A stretch of DNA of 64,000 bases, taken from contig CAIIXF020000011.1 of NCBI GenBank assembly GCA_903813345.2, positions 10,326,842 through 10,390,841 on the forward strand, given 5' to 3'. The translations under genes were made by a program, and so were the position numbers. Shown in pieces: positions 35,479 through 47,383 of this stretch. The DNA is from Owenia fusiformis. Lineage: Eukaryota; Annelida; Polychaeta; Sabellida; Oweniidae. The notes beneath the pieces are model-generated. The model saw only the letters and a program-made list of their open reading frames with translations. It did not search any database and was not told where the DNA came from. Numbering within the stretch: the stretch's first letter is position 1; each line of letters opens with the position of its first letter.

Positions 35479-36107
35479 GAATATTTTGAATTTTTCAGAA
35501 AATGTGTCCAACATATTGCTCTAAATGATAGGAGCTTTGAAATTTTGATTAAATTTCTAGAAATAGTCTAGAGAAAAAATGAAAAAAAATGAAAAAAATG
35601 ATTTGATAAGAGGTCTATTTTCCTTTTTCTGACCACAATTTTTGTTTCAGACAATTTTTCTTATTTTCAAAGCTCCTATCATTTGAAGCAATATATTGGG
35701 CACATTTTCTGAAAAAAATCAAAATATTATGTTCAGTGACCTTACCGATACCCTTACTTTTAACTTTTTTTAGTCACATTTTCAGAGGGCTGAAAAACCA
35801 TTTCAGCATGGTTAGGGTCATTTTGACATGACCATTGTGATCCTGGTCATGCAAATGATAAATGGGAGTAGTAAAAATGACTGAAGATCAAAGCAGAACT
35901 CTGCTATCTTAGTTCAAAAAATCTAAAATCACATGGTTTTTTCATTTCCTGTTTGGTGTAAATTTCGAATAACTTCTCCAAGACCTTAAGCTTATCTTTA
36001 TATCTATATCTATAAGACTATCTTTTGTAGAATCTGTATGTTACTTGGGAACACATGTGCCAGAGGCAAGACTACCTCGCGAGCAGAGCAAGGCACGGTG
36101 ATTGATT
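35479..36107. repeat. Foldback centre with its own 65-bp inverted repeat
   Basis: 35479-35543 (tttttcagaaaatgtgtcca...gataggagctttgaaa) is repeated inverted at 35665-35729, giving a hairpin with a loop of about 121 bp. The remaining centre is AT-rich and noncoding. Confidence 0.85.
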
Positions 36108-37375
36108 CTTAGTTTTATAACAGGGTCTTAGTTTTATAACAGGGTCTTAGTTTTACAACGTGGGGGGTCTTAGTTTTATAACAGGGTCTTAGTTTTATAA
36201 CGTGGGGGGTCTTAGTTTTATAACAGGGTCTTAGTTTTATTACGTGGGGGGTCTTAGTTTTATAACAGGGTCTTAGTTTTATAACGTGGGGGGTCTTAGT
36301 TTTATAACAGGGTCTTAGTTTTATTACGTGGAGGGTCTTAGTTTTATAACAGGGTCTTAGTTTTATTACGTGGGGGGTCTTAGTTTTATAACAGGGTCTT
36401 AGTTTTATTACGTGGGGGGTCTTAGTTTTATAACAGGGTCTTAGTTTTATAACGTGGGGGGTCTTAGTTTTATAACGTGGGGGGTCTTAGTTTTATAACA
36501 GGGTCTTAGTTTTATTACGTGGGGGGTCTTAGTTTTATAACAGGGTCTTAGTTTTATAACGTGTGGGGTCTTAGTTTTATAACAGGGTCTTAGTTTTATT
36601 ACGTGGAGGGTCTTAGTTTTATAAAAGGGTCTTAGTTTTATTACGTGGGGGGTCTTAGTTTTATAACGGGGTCTTAGTTTTATTACGTGGGGGGTCTTAG
36701 TTTTATAACAGGGTCTTAGTTTTATAACGTGGGGGGTCTTCGTTTTATAACAGGGTCTTAGTTTTATTACGTGGAGGGTCTTAGTTTTATTACGTGGAGG
36801 GTCTTAGTTTTATAACAGGGTCTTAGTTTTATAACGTGGGGGTCTTAGTTTTATAACAGGGTCTTAGTTTTATTACGTGGGGGGGTCTTAGTATTATAAC
36901 AGGGTCTTAGTTTTATAACGTGGGGGGTCTTAGTTTTATAACAGGGTCTTAGTTTTATTACGTGGGGGGTCTTAGTTTTATAACAGGGTCTTAGTTTTAT
37001 TACGTGGAGGGTCTTAGTTTTATAACAGGGTCTTAGTTTTATTACGTGGGGGTCTTAGTTTTGTAACAGTGTCTTAGTTTTATTACGTGGGGGTCTTAGT
37101 TTTGTAACAGTGTCTTAGTTTTATAACGTGGGGGTCTTAGTTTTATAACAGGGTCTTAGTTTTATTACGTGGGGGGTCTTAGTTTTATAACAGGGTCTTA
37201 GTTTTATAACGTGGGGGTCTTAGTTTTATAACAGGGTCTTAGTTTTATTACGTGGGGGGTCTTAGTTTTATAACAGGGTCTTAGTTTTATAACGTGGGGG
37301 TCTTAGTTTTATAACAGGGTCTTAGTTTTATTACGTGGGGGTCTTAGTTTTGTAGGTCTTAGGTCTTAGTTTTGT
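36108..37375 (-). repeat. 42-bp dimeric tandem repeat, right arm of the foldback (about 31 copies)
   Basis: The same dimer as the left arm in reverse orientation (cttagttttataacagggt, cttagttttattacgtgggg). It is about one third the length of the left arm, so the arms have expanded or contracted independently. Confidence 0.97.
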
Positions 37376-37393
37376 AGACACCCTCCGGATTCC

Positions 37394-39179
37394 TGAGGAA
37401 ATTCTACCCCTAATTCATAACTCATACTTTAAAATTGGGGAACTTTTTATTTTGACCTACATTTCGGACACCATATCTCAAAAGTGGGTCAAAAAACTTA
37501 TTGACGACAAAATGTTAACATTATTAGCACACTCTTTGCTACAAGTATACAAAATTTCGGAGAATATCATTGAAGTGTAGTGTCAGAATCGCAAAATAAA
37601 AAAAAACTATGAATTTGACCTAGATTTTGAACTAGGTATTTTGGTGTCCAAACTTTGAAGGAAAGCAGCTTTTAGCTGTACTCATTCTATATCTCGTATT
37701 TTTACACTTCAAAACATTATTTGGTCCCATTGATTTAACATGGGGCACCAAATTTAGCGATTTTTGAGATCTCAAAACGCCATAACTTCAGAACAAGTAG
37801 TCGGATCGAAATTTGGTTTGCAGATCTAGATTTCTGAGAAAATTCTACCCTTAATTCATAACTCATACGTAAAATTTGGAAAACTTTTTACTTTGGCCTA
37901 CTTTTCGGACACCATATCTCAAAAGTGAGTCAAAATAATCTCTGACGGCAAACCGCTAACACTATTAGCATACTCTTTGCTACCTGTGTACAAAATTTTA
38001 AAGCAAATCATTTAAATATAGTGTCAGAATCGCAAAATAAGGGAAAACTATAAATTTGACCTAGATTTTGACCTAGGCATTTTGGTGTCCAAATTTTGGA
38101 GCTAAGTAGCCTTCGAGGTCCCCTTCTTTAATAGGCTTTCATTATATTAAGCTGTACTCAGTCTATATCTCGTATTTTACACTTCAAAAAAATATTTTTT
38201 CCCATTGACATAACATGGGGCACCAAATTTAGCGATTTTTGAGCTTTCAAAACGCCATAACTTCCGAACCGGAAGTCGGATCGAAATTTGGTTTGCAGAT
38301 TCGGATTCCTGAGAAATTTCTATACTTAATTCATAACTCAAACGTCAAATTTTGAGAATTTTTTATTTTGACCTACTTTTCGGACACCATATCTCAAAAA
38401 TGGGGCAAAATACTTTCTGACGGCAAAAGGCTTACACTATTAGCAGACTCTTAGCTACATGTATACAAAATTTCGAAAAATATAATTAATCTGTTGTGTC
38501 AGAATCGCAAAAATAAGGAAAAACTTTGAATTTGACCTAGATTTTGACCTAGGCATTTTGCTGTCCAAATTTTGAAGCTAGATGGCTTATGAGGTCCCCT
38601 TCTTTTAAAAGCTTTCATTATATTTAGCTGAACTCAGTCTATATTTCGTATTTTTCACTTCAAAAAAATCTTTTTTCCCATTGACTTAACATGGGCACCA
38701 AATTTAGCGATTTTTGAGCTTTCAAAACGCCATAACTTCCGAACGGGAAGTCGGATCAAAATTTGGTTTGCAGATTCGGATTCCTGAGAAAATTCTACCC
38801 TTATTTCATAGCTCATATGTTAAATTTGGAGAACTTTTTGGTTTTGACCTACTTTCAGGACGCCATATCTCAAAATCGCTCAGAGTAATCAAAAAACGGA
38901 TGGCACACTCTCGATTTGTTTTTTTCTAAGCTACATGTAGAAACTAAGATGAAGTAGTTACGACAAACAACGACGAAGATAATTGACAGAATGTTGATTT
39001 GACCTTGATTTGACCTAGTTCTTGACCCTTGACCTAGATAAAAATTTGACCTAATTTCCCATCATCCCAGGTACTGCCCCTATTTGATCATGTAAGCAGC
39101 TCAAAGTAAATTCTTTTAGTTGGTGAGAAATCTGGGAAGGAGGAAGATTCTGAAAGAATAATAATAATAATAATAATAA
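37394..39179 (+). repeat. Remainder of family 1 unit 1: core repeats and (aat)n tail
   Basis: Three to four diverged core units of roughly 470 bp (cataacttc at about 37781, 38259 and 38730) are followed by the 3' block (tttcccatcatcccag, gagaaatctgggaaggagga) and an (aat)n run at 39156-39179. No terminal hairpin is present. Confidence 0.8.
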
Positions 39180-41047
39180 CTAGATTTGTGAAATTGAACA
39201 AGTTCAATTTAAGACTCCAGATTTATTTGACCTAGATAGATCAGTAAAGAGCTGAGTAAGTAATTGAGTAATTAGTTGAGTAAGTACCTTAGTAGTAGTT
39301 GAGTAAGTAGCTGAGTAAGTAACTGGGTAAAAAGCTGAGTTAGTAGCTGAGTAAGTAGCTAAGTAAGTAATAACTAATTAAGCAATTGAGTAAGTAGTCA
39401 AATAAGTAGCTGAGTAGGTAGGGAGGTAAAGTAGGGTATGTAGGACTTTTTGAAAGTTTATTTGATCAATCTGCATCGTGAATACTGGCAAGTGCGAATT
39501 TCAAACTTCAAAATGGCTTAGAATCTTAACCAGGGGTCGGATTGCAATTTTAATTTCAGATCCGGATTCCTTAGGAAATTATGCCCCTAATTCATAACTC
39601 ATACGTTAAATTTGGAGAACTTTTTATTTTGACCTACATTTCGATCACCAGATCTCAAAAGTGGGTCTAAAAACTTCTTGACGGCAAAAAGTTAACATTA
39701 TAAGCACACTCTTTGCTACATGTATACAAAATTTCGAAGAATATCATTGAAGTGTAGTGTCCGAATTGCAAAAATAAGAAAAAACTAAGAATTTGACCTA
39801 GATTTTGAACTAGGTATTTTGGTGTCCAAATTTTGAAGGAAAGTAGCTTTTGAGGTACCCTTCTTTTATGGGCTTTCATTATGTTTAGCTGTATTCATTC
39901 TATATCTTGTATTTTTACACTTCAAAAAATTATTCGGTCCCATTGATTTAACATGGGGGCCGGGGCACCAAATTTAGCGATTTTTGAGCTTTCAAAACAT
40001 CATAACTTCTGAACAAGATGTTGAATCGAAATTTGGTTTGCAGATTCGGATTCCTGACAAAATTCTACCCCTAATTCATAACTCATACGTTAAATTTAGA
40101 ATTTTTTTATTTTGACCTACTTTTTGGACACGCCATAACTTCCGAAGCGGAAGTCGGATCGCAATATGGTTTGCAGATTCCGATTCCTGACAAAATTCTA
40201 CCCCTGATTCATAACTCATAAGTTAAATTTGAAGAATTTTTTATTTTGACCTACTTTTGGGACACCATATCTCAAAAGTGGGTCAAAATACTTCCTGACG
40301 GCAAAAGGCTAACACTATTAGCACACTCTTGGCTACATGTATACACGATTTCGAAAAATATAGTTAAAGTGTAGTGTCAGAATCGCAAAAATAAGGAAAA
40401 ACTTTGAATTTGACCTAGATTTTGACCTTGGCATTTTTGTGTCCAAATTTTTAAGCTAGATGGCTTTTGAGGTCCCCTTCTTTTAAAAGCTTCCATTGTA
40501 TTAAGCTGAACTCAGTCTATATTTCGTATTTTTCACTTCAAAAAAATCTTTTTTCCCATTGACTTAACATGGGCACCAAATTTAGCGATTTTTGAGCTTT
40601 CAAAACGATATAACTTCCGAACCGGAAGTCGGATCAAAATTTGGTTTTCAGATTCGGAATCCTGAGAAAATTTCCTACAAGACCAGTAGCGTGGACATTG
40701 AATTGGGAGAACTTTTTTTTGGACCTCGTTTTCGGACACTGATATCTCGAAATCGGTTTGAGATATCAAAAAACTAAATCGACCTGTTTTCCCCTACTTT
40801 TTTATGAGGAACACAATGAAAAAAACCCGGATTGAAAATATCGAAGGACGACCGAGAAAATTGAAAAAAGTGACAAAGTACTGGATTTGACCTAGTTCTT
40901 GACCTTTGACCTAGATAAAAATTTGACCTAATTTCCCATCATCCCAGATACATTCCCTAGTTGATCATGTAAGCAGCTTAAAGTAAGCTCTTCTAGTTGG
41001 TGAGAAATCTGGGAAGGAGGAAGAGGAAGAAAGAATAATAATAATAA
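39180..41047 (+). repeat. Family 1 unit 2 of the concatemer (1.87 kb)
   Basis: A complete unit in the order 5' palindrome, 12-mer array (39245-39430), core repeats, 3' block (tttcccatcatcccag at about 40935) and a short (aat)n run. It lacks the terminal hairpin and runs straight into unit 3. Confidence 0.85.
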
Positions 41048-44000
41048 CTAGATTTGTGAAATTGAACAAGTTCAATTTAAGACTCCAGATTTATTTGACC
41101 TAGATAGATCAGTAAAGAGCTGAGTAAGTAACTGAGTAATTAGCTGAGTAAGTACCTTAGTAGTAGTTGAGTAAGTAGCTGAGTAAGTAACTGAGTAAAA
41201 AGCTGAGTAGGTAGCTGAGTAAGTAGCTGAGTAAGTACCTGAGTTAGTAGCTGAGTAAGTTGCTAAGTAAGTAATAACTAATTAAGTAATTGAGTAAGTA
41301 GTCAAATAAGTAGCTGAGTAGGTAGAGAGGTAAAGTAGGGTATGCAGGAATTTTTGAAAGTATATTTGATCAATCTGCATCGTGAATACTGGCAAGTGCG
41401 AATTTCAAACTTCAAAATGGCGTAGAATCTAAACCGGGGATCGGATTGGAATTTTAATTTCAGATCCGGATTCCTGAGGAAATTCTACCCCTAATTCATA
41501 ACTCATACTTTAAAATTGGAGATTTTTTATTTTGACCTACATTTCGGACAGTATATCTCAAAAGTGGGTCAAAAAACTTATTGACGGCAAAATGTTACAT
41601 TATTAGCACACTCTTTGCTACAAGTATACAAAATTTCGGAGAATATCATTGAAGTGTAGTGTCAGAATCGCAAAATAAAAAAAAACTATGAATTTGACCT
41701 AGATTTTGAACTAGGTATTTTGGTGTCCAAACTTTGAAGGAAAGTAGCTTTTGAGGTCCCCTTCTTCTATGGGCTTTCATTATGTTTAGCTGTACTCATT
41801 CTTTATCTCGTATTTTTACACTTAAAAAAATTATTCGGTCCCATTGATTTAACATGGGGCACCAAATTTAGCGATTTTTGAGATCTCAAAACGCCATAAC
41901 TTCCGCACGGGAAGTCGGATCAAAATTTGGTTTGCAGATTCGGGTTCCTGATAAAATTCTACCCCTTATTTATAACTCATACATTAAATTTGAAGATTTT
42001 TTTATTTTGACCTACTTTTGGGACACCATATCTCAAAAGAAGGTCAAAATACTTTTTGACAGCAAAAGGCTAACACTATAAGCATACTCTTGGCTACATG
42101 TATACACAATTTCGAAGAATATAATTAAAGTGTAGTGTCAAAATCGCAAAAATAAGGAAAAACTTTGAATTTGACCTAAATTTTGACCTAGGCATTTGTG
42201 TGTCCAAATTTTTAAGCTAGATGGCTTTTGAGGTCGCCTTCTCTTAAAAGCTTCCATTATATTTAGCTGAACTCAGTCTATATTTCGTATTTTTCACTTC
42301 AAAAAAAATCTTTTTTCCCATTGACTTAACATGGGCACCAAATTTAGCGATTTTTGAGCTTTCAAAACGCCATAACTTCCAAACCAAAAGTCGGATTGAA
42401 ATTTGGTTTGCAGATTCGGATTCCTGGGATAATTCTACCCTTAATTCATAACTCATACGTTGAATTTGTAGAACTTTTTATTTTGACCTACTTTTCGGAC
42501 ACGCCATAACTTCCGAACCGGAAGTCTGATCGAAATTTGGTTTGCAGATCCGGATTCCTGACAAAATCCTACCCCTAATTCATAACTCATACGTTAAATT
42601 TGAAGAACTTTATATTTTGACCTACATTTGGGACACCATATCTCAAAAGTGGGTCAAAATACTTTCTGACGGCAAAAGGCTAACACTATTAGCACCCTCT
42701 TGGCTACATGTATACACAATTTTGAAGAATATAATTAAAGTGTAGTGTCAGAATCGCAAAAATAAGGAAAAACTTTGAATTTGACCTAGATTTTGACCTA
42801 GGCATTTTGGTGTCCAAATTTTTAAGAAAAGAAGATTTTGAGGTCCCTTTCTTTTATGGGCTTCCATTATGTTTAGCTGTACTTAGTCTATATCTCATAT
42901 TTTACACTTCAAAAAAATCTTTTTTTCCATTGAATTAACATGGGACACCAAATTTAGCGATTTTTGAGCTTTCAAAACATCATAACTTCTGAACAAGATG
43001 TCGAATCGAAATTTGGTTTGCAGATTCGGATTCCTGATAAAATTCTATCCCTAATTCATAACTCATACGTTAAATTTAGAATTTTTTTATTTTGACCTAC
43101 TTTTTGGACAAGCCATAACTTCCGAACCGGAAGTCGGATCGAAATATGGTTTGCAGATTCCGATTCCTGACAAAATTCTACCCCTGATTCATAACTCATA
43201 AGTTAAATTTGAAGATTTTTTTATTTTGACCTACTTTTGGGACACCATATCTCAAAAGTGGGTCAAAATACTTCCTGACGGCAAAAGGCTAACACTATTA
43301 GCACACTCTTGGCTACAGGTATACACGATTTCGAAGAATATAATTAAAATGTAGTGTCAGAATCGCAAAAATAAGGAAAAACTTTGAATTTGACCTAGAT
43401 TTTGACCTTGGCATTTTTGTGTCCAAATTTTTAAGCTAGATGGCTTTTGAGGTCCCCTTCCTTTAAAAGCTTCCATTATATTTAGCTGAACTCGTCTATA
43501 TTTCGTATTTTTCACTTCAAAAAAATCTTTTTTCCCATTGACTAACATGGGCACCAAATTTAGCGATTTTTGAGCTTTCAAAACGCCATAACTTCCGAAC
43601 GGGAAGTCGGCTCAAAATTTGGTTTGCAGATTCGGATTCCTGAGAAAATTCTATACTTAATTCATAACTCAAACGTCAAATTTTGAGACTTTTTTATTTT
43701 GACCTACTTTTCGGACACCATATCTCAAAAATGGGGCAAAATACTTTCTGACGGCAAAAGGCTAACACTATAAGCAGACTCTTAGCTACATGTATACAAA
43801 ATTTCGAAGAATATAATTAATCTGTTGTGTCAGAATCGCAAAAATAAGGAAAAACTTTGAATTTGACCTAGATTTTGACCTTGGCATTTTGGTGTCCAAA
43901 TTTTGAAGCTAGATGGCTTATGAGGTCCCCTTCTTTTAAAAGCTTTCATTATATTTAGCTGAACTCAGTCTATATTTCGTATTTTTCACTTCAAAAAAAT

Positions 44001-44560
44001 CTTTTTTCCCATTGACTAACATGGGCACCAAATTTAGCGATTTTTGAGCTTTCAAAACGCCATAACTTCCGAACGGGAAGTCGGATCAAAATTTGGTTTG
44101 CAGATTCGGATTCCTGAGAAAATTCTACCCTTATTTCATAGCTCATATGTTAAATTTGGAGAACTTTTTGGTTTTGACCTACTTTCAGGACGCCATATCT
44201 CAAAATCGCTAAGAGTAATCAAAAAACGGATGGCACACTCTCGATTTGTTTTTTTCTAAGCTACATGTAGAAACTAAGATGATGTAGTTACGACAAACAA
44301 CAACGAAGATAATTGACAGAATGTTGATTTGACCTTGATTTGACCTAGTTCTTGACCCTTGACCTAGATAAAAATTTGACCTAATTTCCCATCATCCCAG
44401 GAACTGCCCCTAGTTGATCATGTAAGCAGCTTAAAGTAAATTCTTTTAGTTGGTGAGAAATCTGGGAAGGAGGAAGATTCTGAAAGAATAATAATAATAA
44501 TAATAATAATAATAAAGAAAACTGACGAAAGCAATAGACTCCAGATTTTCATCTGGAGTC
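41048..44560 (+). repeat. Family 1 unit 3 of the concatemer (3.5 kb), with terminal hairpin
   Basis: Same order as unit 2 with more core repeats. Its 3' part (about 43690-44500) is nearly identical to about 38370-39170 of unit 1, offset about 5330. After the (aat)n run at 44486-44514 come aaagaaaactgacgaaagca and the hairpin agactccagat/atctggagtct, as in the 13945-16803 element. Confidence 0.85.
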
Positions 44561-44563
44561 TAA

Positions 44564-47019
44564 TAATTTATCCAGAGAAAACAAAACAAACTATGTAATG
44601 GGTGATTTTAATATTGATTTATTTAAGACCAATCAGCATGAGCCAACTGAAAATTTCTACAACATCATGACATCTTATAATTTAATACCACTTATAAAGC
44701 AACCAGGGTGACTTCAAGTACAGCACATTAATTGACAACATTTTCACAAATGATATCAAAAATGGATTATGTGGGATAATTTTTAATGACATTTCAGATC
44801 ACTTCCCTATATTTGCTACTTTTAATAAACCGATTCATCAGATAAAAGTAATTAACAAATCAATTAGAAAATACTCTGACAATAATCTCACTACTTTCCA
44901 AGAAAAATTAGCAAAAGAATCATGGGCAGATATTTTGAATAGTGACAACGCAAATACTTCTTACAATTTATTTGAAAACCGTCTTAAAGAAATTTATGAT
45001 GAAAGTTTCCCAATCAAAACAATATCTGTTAAATTATATAATAATAATGAAAAACCTTGGATTACAACAGCTATACTTGTATCTGTAAGACAAAAAAGCA
45101 AATTATATAAGAAATATCTTCGTTTACCGACAAATCAAAATAAGGCAAATTATAAAGTCTACTCAAAAATGCTAAAAACAATCCTAAGATCATCACATAA
45201 ACGTTATTTTAGTAGAAAATTTGAGGAAAATCAAGGAAACATTAAGGCTAATTGGGAAATTATTAATGAAATTCTCCAAAGAAAAAATAAAAACCACAAT
45301 ATCCCAGACTCTTTTTTCCATAACAATTCTGAAATAAGTAATAAACTTGACATTGCTAACCAATTTAACTCCTTCTTTTCAAGGGTAGGTGAAACCCTAG
45401 CAGCTCAAATTCCTTCTACAAATAAAAGTCCTTTAGACTACATGAAAAATCTTGGCAGACAAGCTTCAACTTTATTTTTGAATCCAATTGACTCTAATGA
45501 GTTAGACATGGAAATATCTAAATTAAAAAACTCTGCGGCCGGTTTTGATGATTTCAAACCTTCCATAATTAAGCATTGTGGTAAGGCATTCCAATTACCA
45601 TTATTACACATTTTCAATTTATCTCTAACAAATGGTATTTTTCCTGACAAATTAAAAATTGCAAAAATAATTCCAATTCATAAAAAGGAGGACAGTCAAC
45701 TTTTTACAAATTATCGACCTATTTCGATTTTACCAGTCTTCTCCAAATTACTTGAAAAACTAATGCATCATCGCCTGACTTCCTTTCTCGACAAAATAGA
45801 AATTATGTATCTTTATCAATGTGGTTTTCGAGAAAAAAAGTCAACATTCATGGCTGTACTCACATTTGTTGAAAAAATTAGACATTCTATAGATAAAGGT
45901 GAATTCTCTATAGGGTTATTTCTTGACTTCTCTAAAGCATTCGATACTATAGACCACAATATTCTCTTTCAAAAACTTGAGTTTTATGGGATACGTGGTG
46001 TTGCACTGGAATGGGTCAAAAGTAACTTTTCTAATAGAATCCAAAAAAACTGTTACAAAGACACTATTTCAGATCCTGAGATAATTACATGTGGAATTCC
46101 ACAAGGCTCTGTACTAGGTCCCTTGTTTTTTATCATATATATCAATGACATTTACTTATCCTCTCCACGATTATTTTTTGTGCTATTTGCAGATGATACT
46201 AATCTGTTAATACAAGGAAAAAATCTTAATGAAATCACAAATGCTTTGAATGCAGAACTGAAACTAATCGAGGAATGGATAGCCACAAATAAACTTTCAT
46301 TAAATGCTAAGAAAACCAAATATATTATATTTTCTTCAAGACAAAAGCATTATAATAAAAATGAAATAAATGTCACTATGAATGACAAAGTACTTGAACA
46401 GGTGTCAAATATAAACTTTTTAAGAATCATAATTGATCAAAATTTAACCTGGAAAAATCACATAACATCCGTTAACATGAAAATATCAAGAACCATTGGT
46501 ATATTATATAAAGTGAAGCATTTATTAAATGTCAAAAGCCTACTTAGTATATATTATTCTTTGATCTATTCATACCTTATCTATGGAAATATAGTATGGG
46601 GTGAAGCAGGCTGTACATTACTAAATACCCTTCATCTCTCACAGAAAAAATTTGTAAGAATTGCAACAAATAGTGATTTGAGAGCCCACTCCCTACCTCT
46701 TTTTCATGACTTAAAAATATTGAACATATTTGAAATAAATAAGCAGCAGAGATATATTTTTATGTTTAAATGGATCAACGACAAGGATAATTACAAACAA
46801 ATATTCCCATCTTTTTTCAAAACAGTTGAGAATAGACACAATTACAACACAAGAAATAAGAAATCTTACGACAAGCCAAAAACCCGCACTAACTATGGAA
46901 AATCAATGCTAGCGTATTCTAAACCTGATATTTGGAACCAACTACCCCCGCACATTCAATCCATTAAAAGTACCATTTTCATGAAAAAACAAACCAAGAA
47001 ATATTTATTGCAACTTTAA
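44564..47019 (+). pseudogene. LINE ORF2, endonuclease C-terminal part, reverse transcriptase and C-terminal domain
   Basis: The reading resumes with NYVMGDFNI (endonuclease GDFN motif, about 44595-44615) and later DISDHFPIF (SDHxP motif, about 44788-44811). Between them, near 44705-44735, the frame slips (apparently two one-base losses), so the ORF is broken there. From about 44725 the frame is open to the stop at 47019. RT motifs in order: NYRPISILPVFSKLLEKL (about 45709-45762), LFLDFSKAFDTIDH (45918-45959), GIPQGSVLGPLFF (46093-46131) and the catalytic FADD (46186-46197). The C-terminus YNTRNKKSY...PDIWNQLPPHIQSI is the usual ending of Jockey/CR1/L2-type ORF2. It is a well-preserved, relatively recent copy. 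Confidence 0.9.
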
Positions 47020-47221
47020 TTCCTTCCTTGGGCAATTTGATGGCACATATTATATTTTTTGTTGAGGGCATGCAACGGCAGATCCCCAAACTGCATAATG
47101 TAACATACTTGTATTTTACTCACTCCATCTGTGGGAATATACACAAATCTTTGTGTCACCCACTTCATTGTTAACTATTGTATGTATTATATAAATAAAT
47201 AAATAAATAAATAAAATAAAT
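47020..47221 (+). other. LINE 3' UTR and (aaat)n tail
   Basis: About 175 bp of AT-rich 3' UTR followed by five to six repeats of aaat at 47193-47221. A short tandem-repeat tail rather than poly(A) fits CR1/L2-like LINEs. Confidence 0.8.
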
Positions 47222-47340
47222 ACTGTCTAGACTGACTTAAGTTTTTTTCAGAATCATCTACAAGTTTTTTTTGAGATTTGCCCTTCATTGACCTTCTCAT
47301 AATAATTCATATAGACAAAGACAAAATGTCAAGGAGACAC
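47222..47340 (-). mobile_element. Family 2 fragment, minus orientation, right of the LINE
   Basis: The reverse complement carries gtagatgattctgaaaaaaa and gagaaggtcaatgaagggca. It is the continuation of the copy whose 3' region lies at 27825-27900. Confidence 0.65.
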
Positions 47341-47383
47341 TTTATAAAATTGTACAGTTTGTAGAATTATACCATTCACATAC

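Larger units (their letters stand above)
31638..37383. mobile_element. 5.75-kb foldback element with tandem-repeat inverted arms
   Basis: The ends are exact inverted repeats: gggtgtctacaaaactaaga begins the left arm and its reverse complement ends the right. Flanking 10-bp copies tccagattcc (31628-31637) and tccggattcc (37384-37393) differ at one base. Removing the element restores the family 1 core phrase seen intact near 41460. The left arm (to 35478) and right arm (from 36108) are arrays of the same repeat in opposite orientation, around a 629-bp centre. Long arms made of tandem repeats and a 9-10 bp TSD recall Drosophila FB elements and MULE-type foldbacks. No transposase is present. Confidence 0.85.
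31211..44560 (+). mobile_element. Family 1 Helentron-like concatemer, three head-to-tail units, one 3' hairpin
   Basis: Units start at 31211, 39180 and 41048, each with ctagatttgtgaaattgaac, the palindrome gaaattgaacaagttcaatt, agactccagat and a 12-mer gagtaagtagct array. The core consists of about 470-bp repeats centred on cataacttccgaaccggaag, tttggtttgcagattcgga and tttgacctagattttgacct. Units 1 and 2 end in an (aat)n run that passes directly into the next unit's 5' end. Only the last carries the terminal hairpin (44536-44561). The insertion splits the LINE endonuclease, and removing it restores the LINE frame exactly. The junction is compatible with either a TAA duplication or insertion between T and T with no duplication, the mode reported for Helentrons. 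Confidence 0.8.
27901..47221 (+). mobile_element. Nearly full-length LINE (L2/CR1-Jockey-like) split by a 13.35-kb insertion
   Basis: With the insertion at 31211-44560 removed, the element is about 6 kb: ORF1 (27916-28938), a 1.6-kb spacer, ORF2 (30552-31210 joined to 44564-47019), a 200-bp 3' UTR and an (aaat)n tail at 47195-47221. The target is the aaata of a minus-oriented family 2 element: aacttaacaaata ends the left flank and ctgtctagactgacttaagt continues on the right. Only about 15 bp precede the ORF1 start, so the 5' end may be slightly truncated. The family placement rests on the apurinic-type endonuclease, the RT motif style and the tandem-repeat tail. Confidence 0.88.

Noticed and set aside
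31648-37375. Telomeric or CRISPR-type array
   Set aside because: The unit contains gggtcttag words but no TTAGGG array, the C-run length varies, there are no unique spacers, and it forms the arms of a foldback with target duplication.
38714-44259. Identical 71-residue ORFs at 38714-38929 and 44044-44259 as a conserved gene
   Set aside because: They are the same noncoding core of duplicated family 1 units. Other units do not keep the frame.
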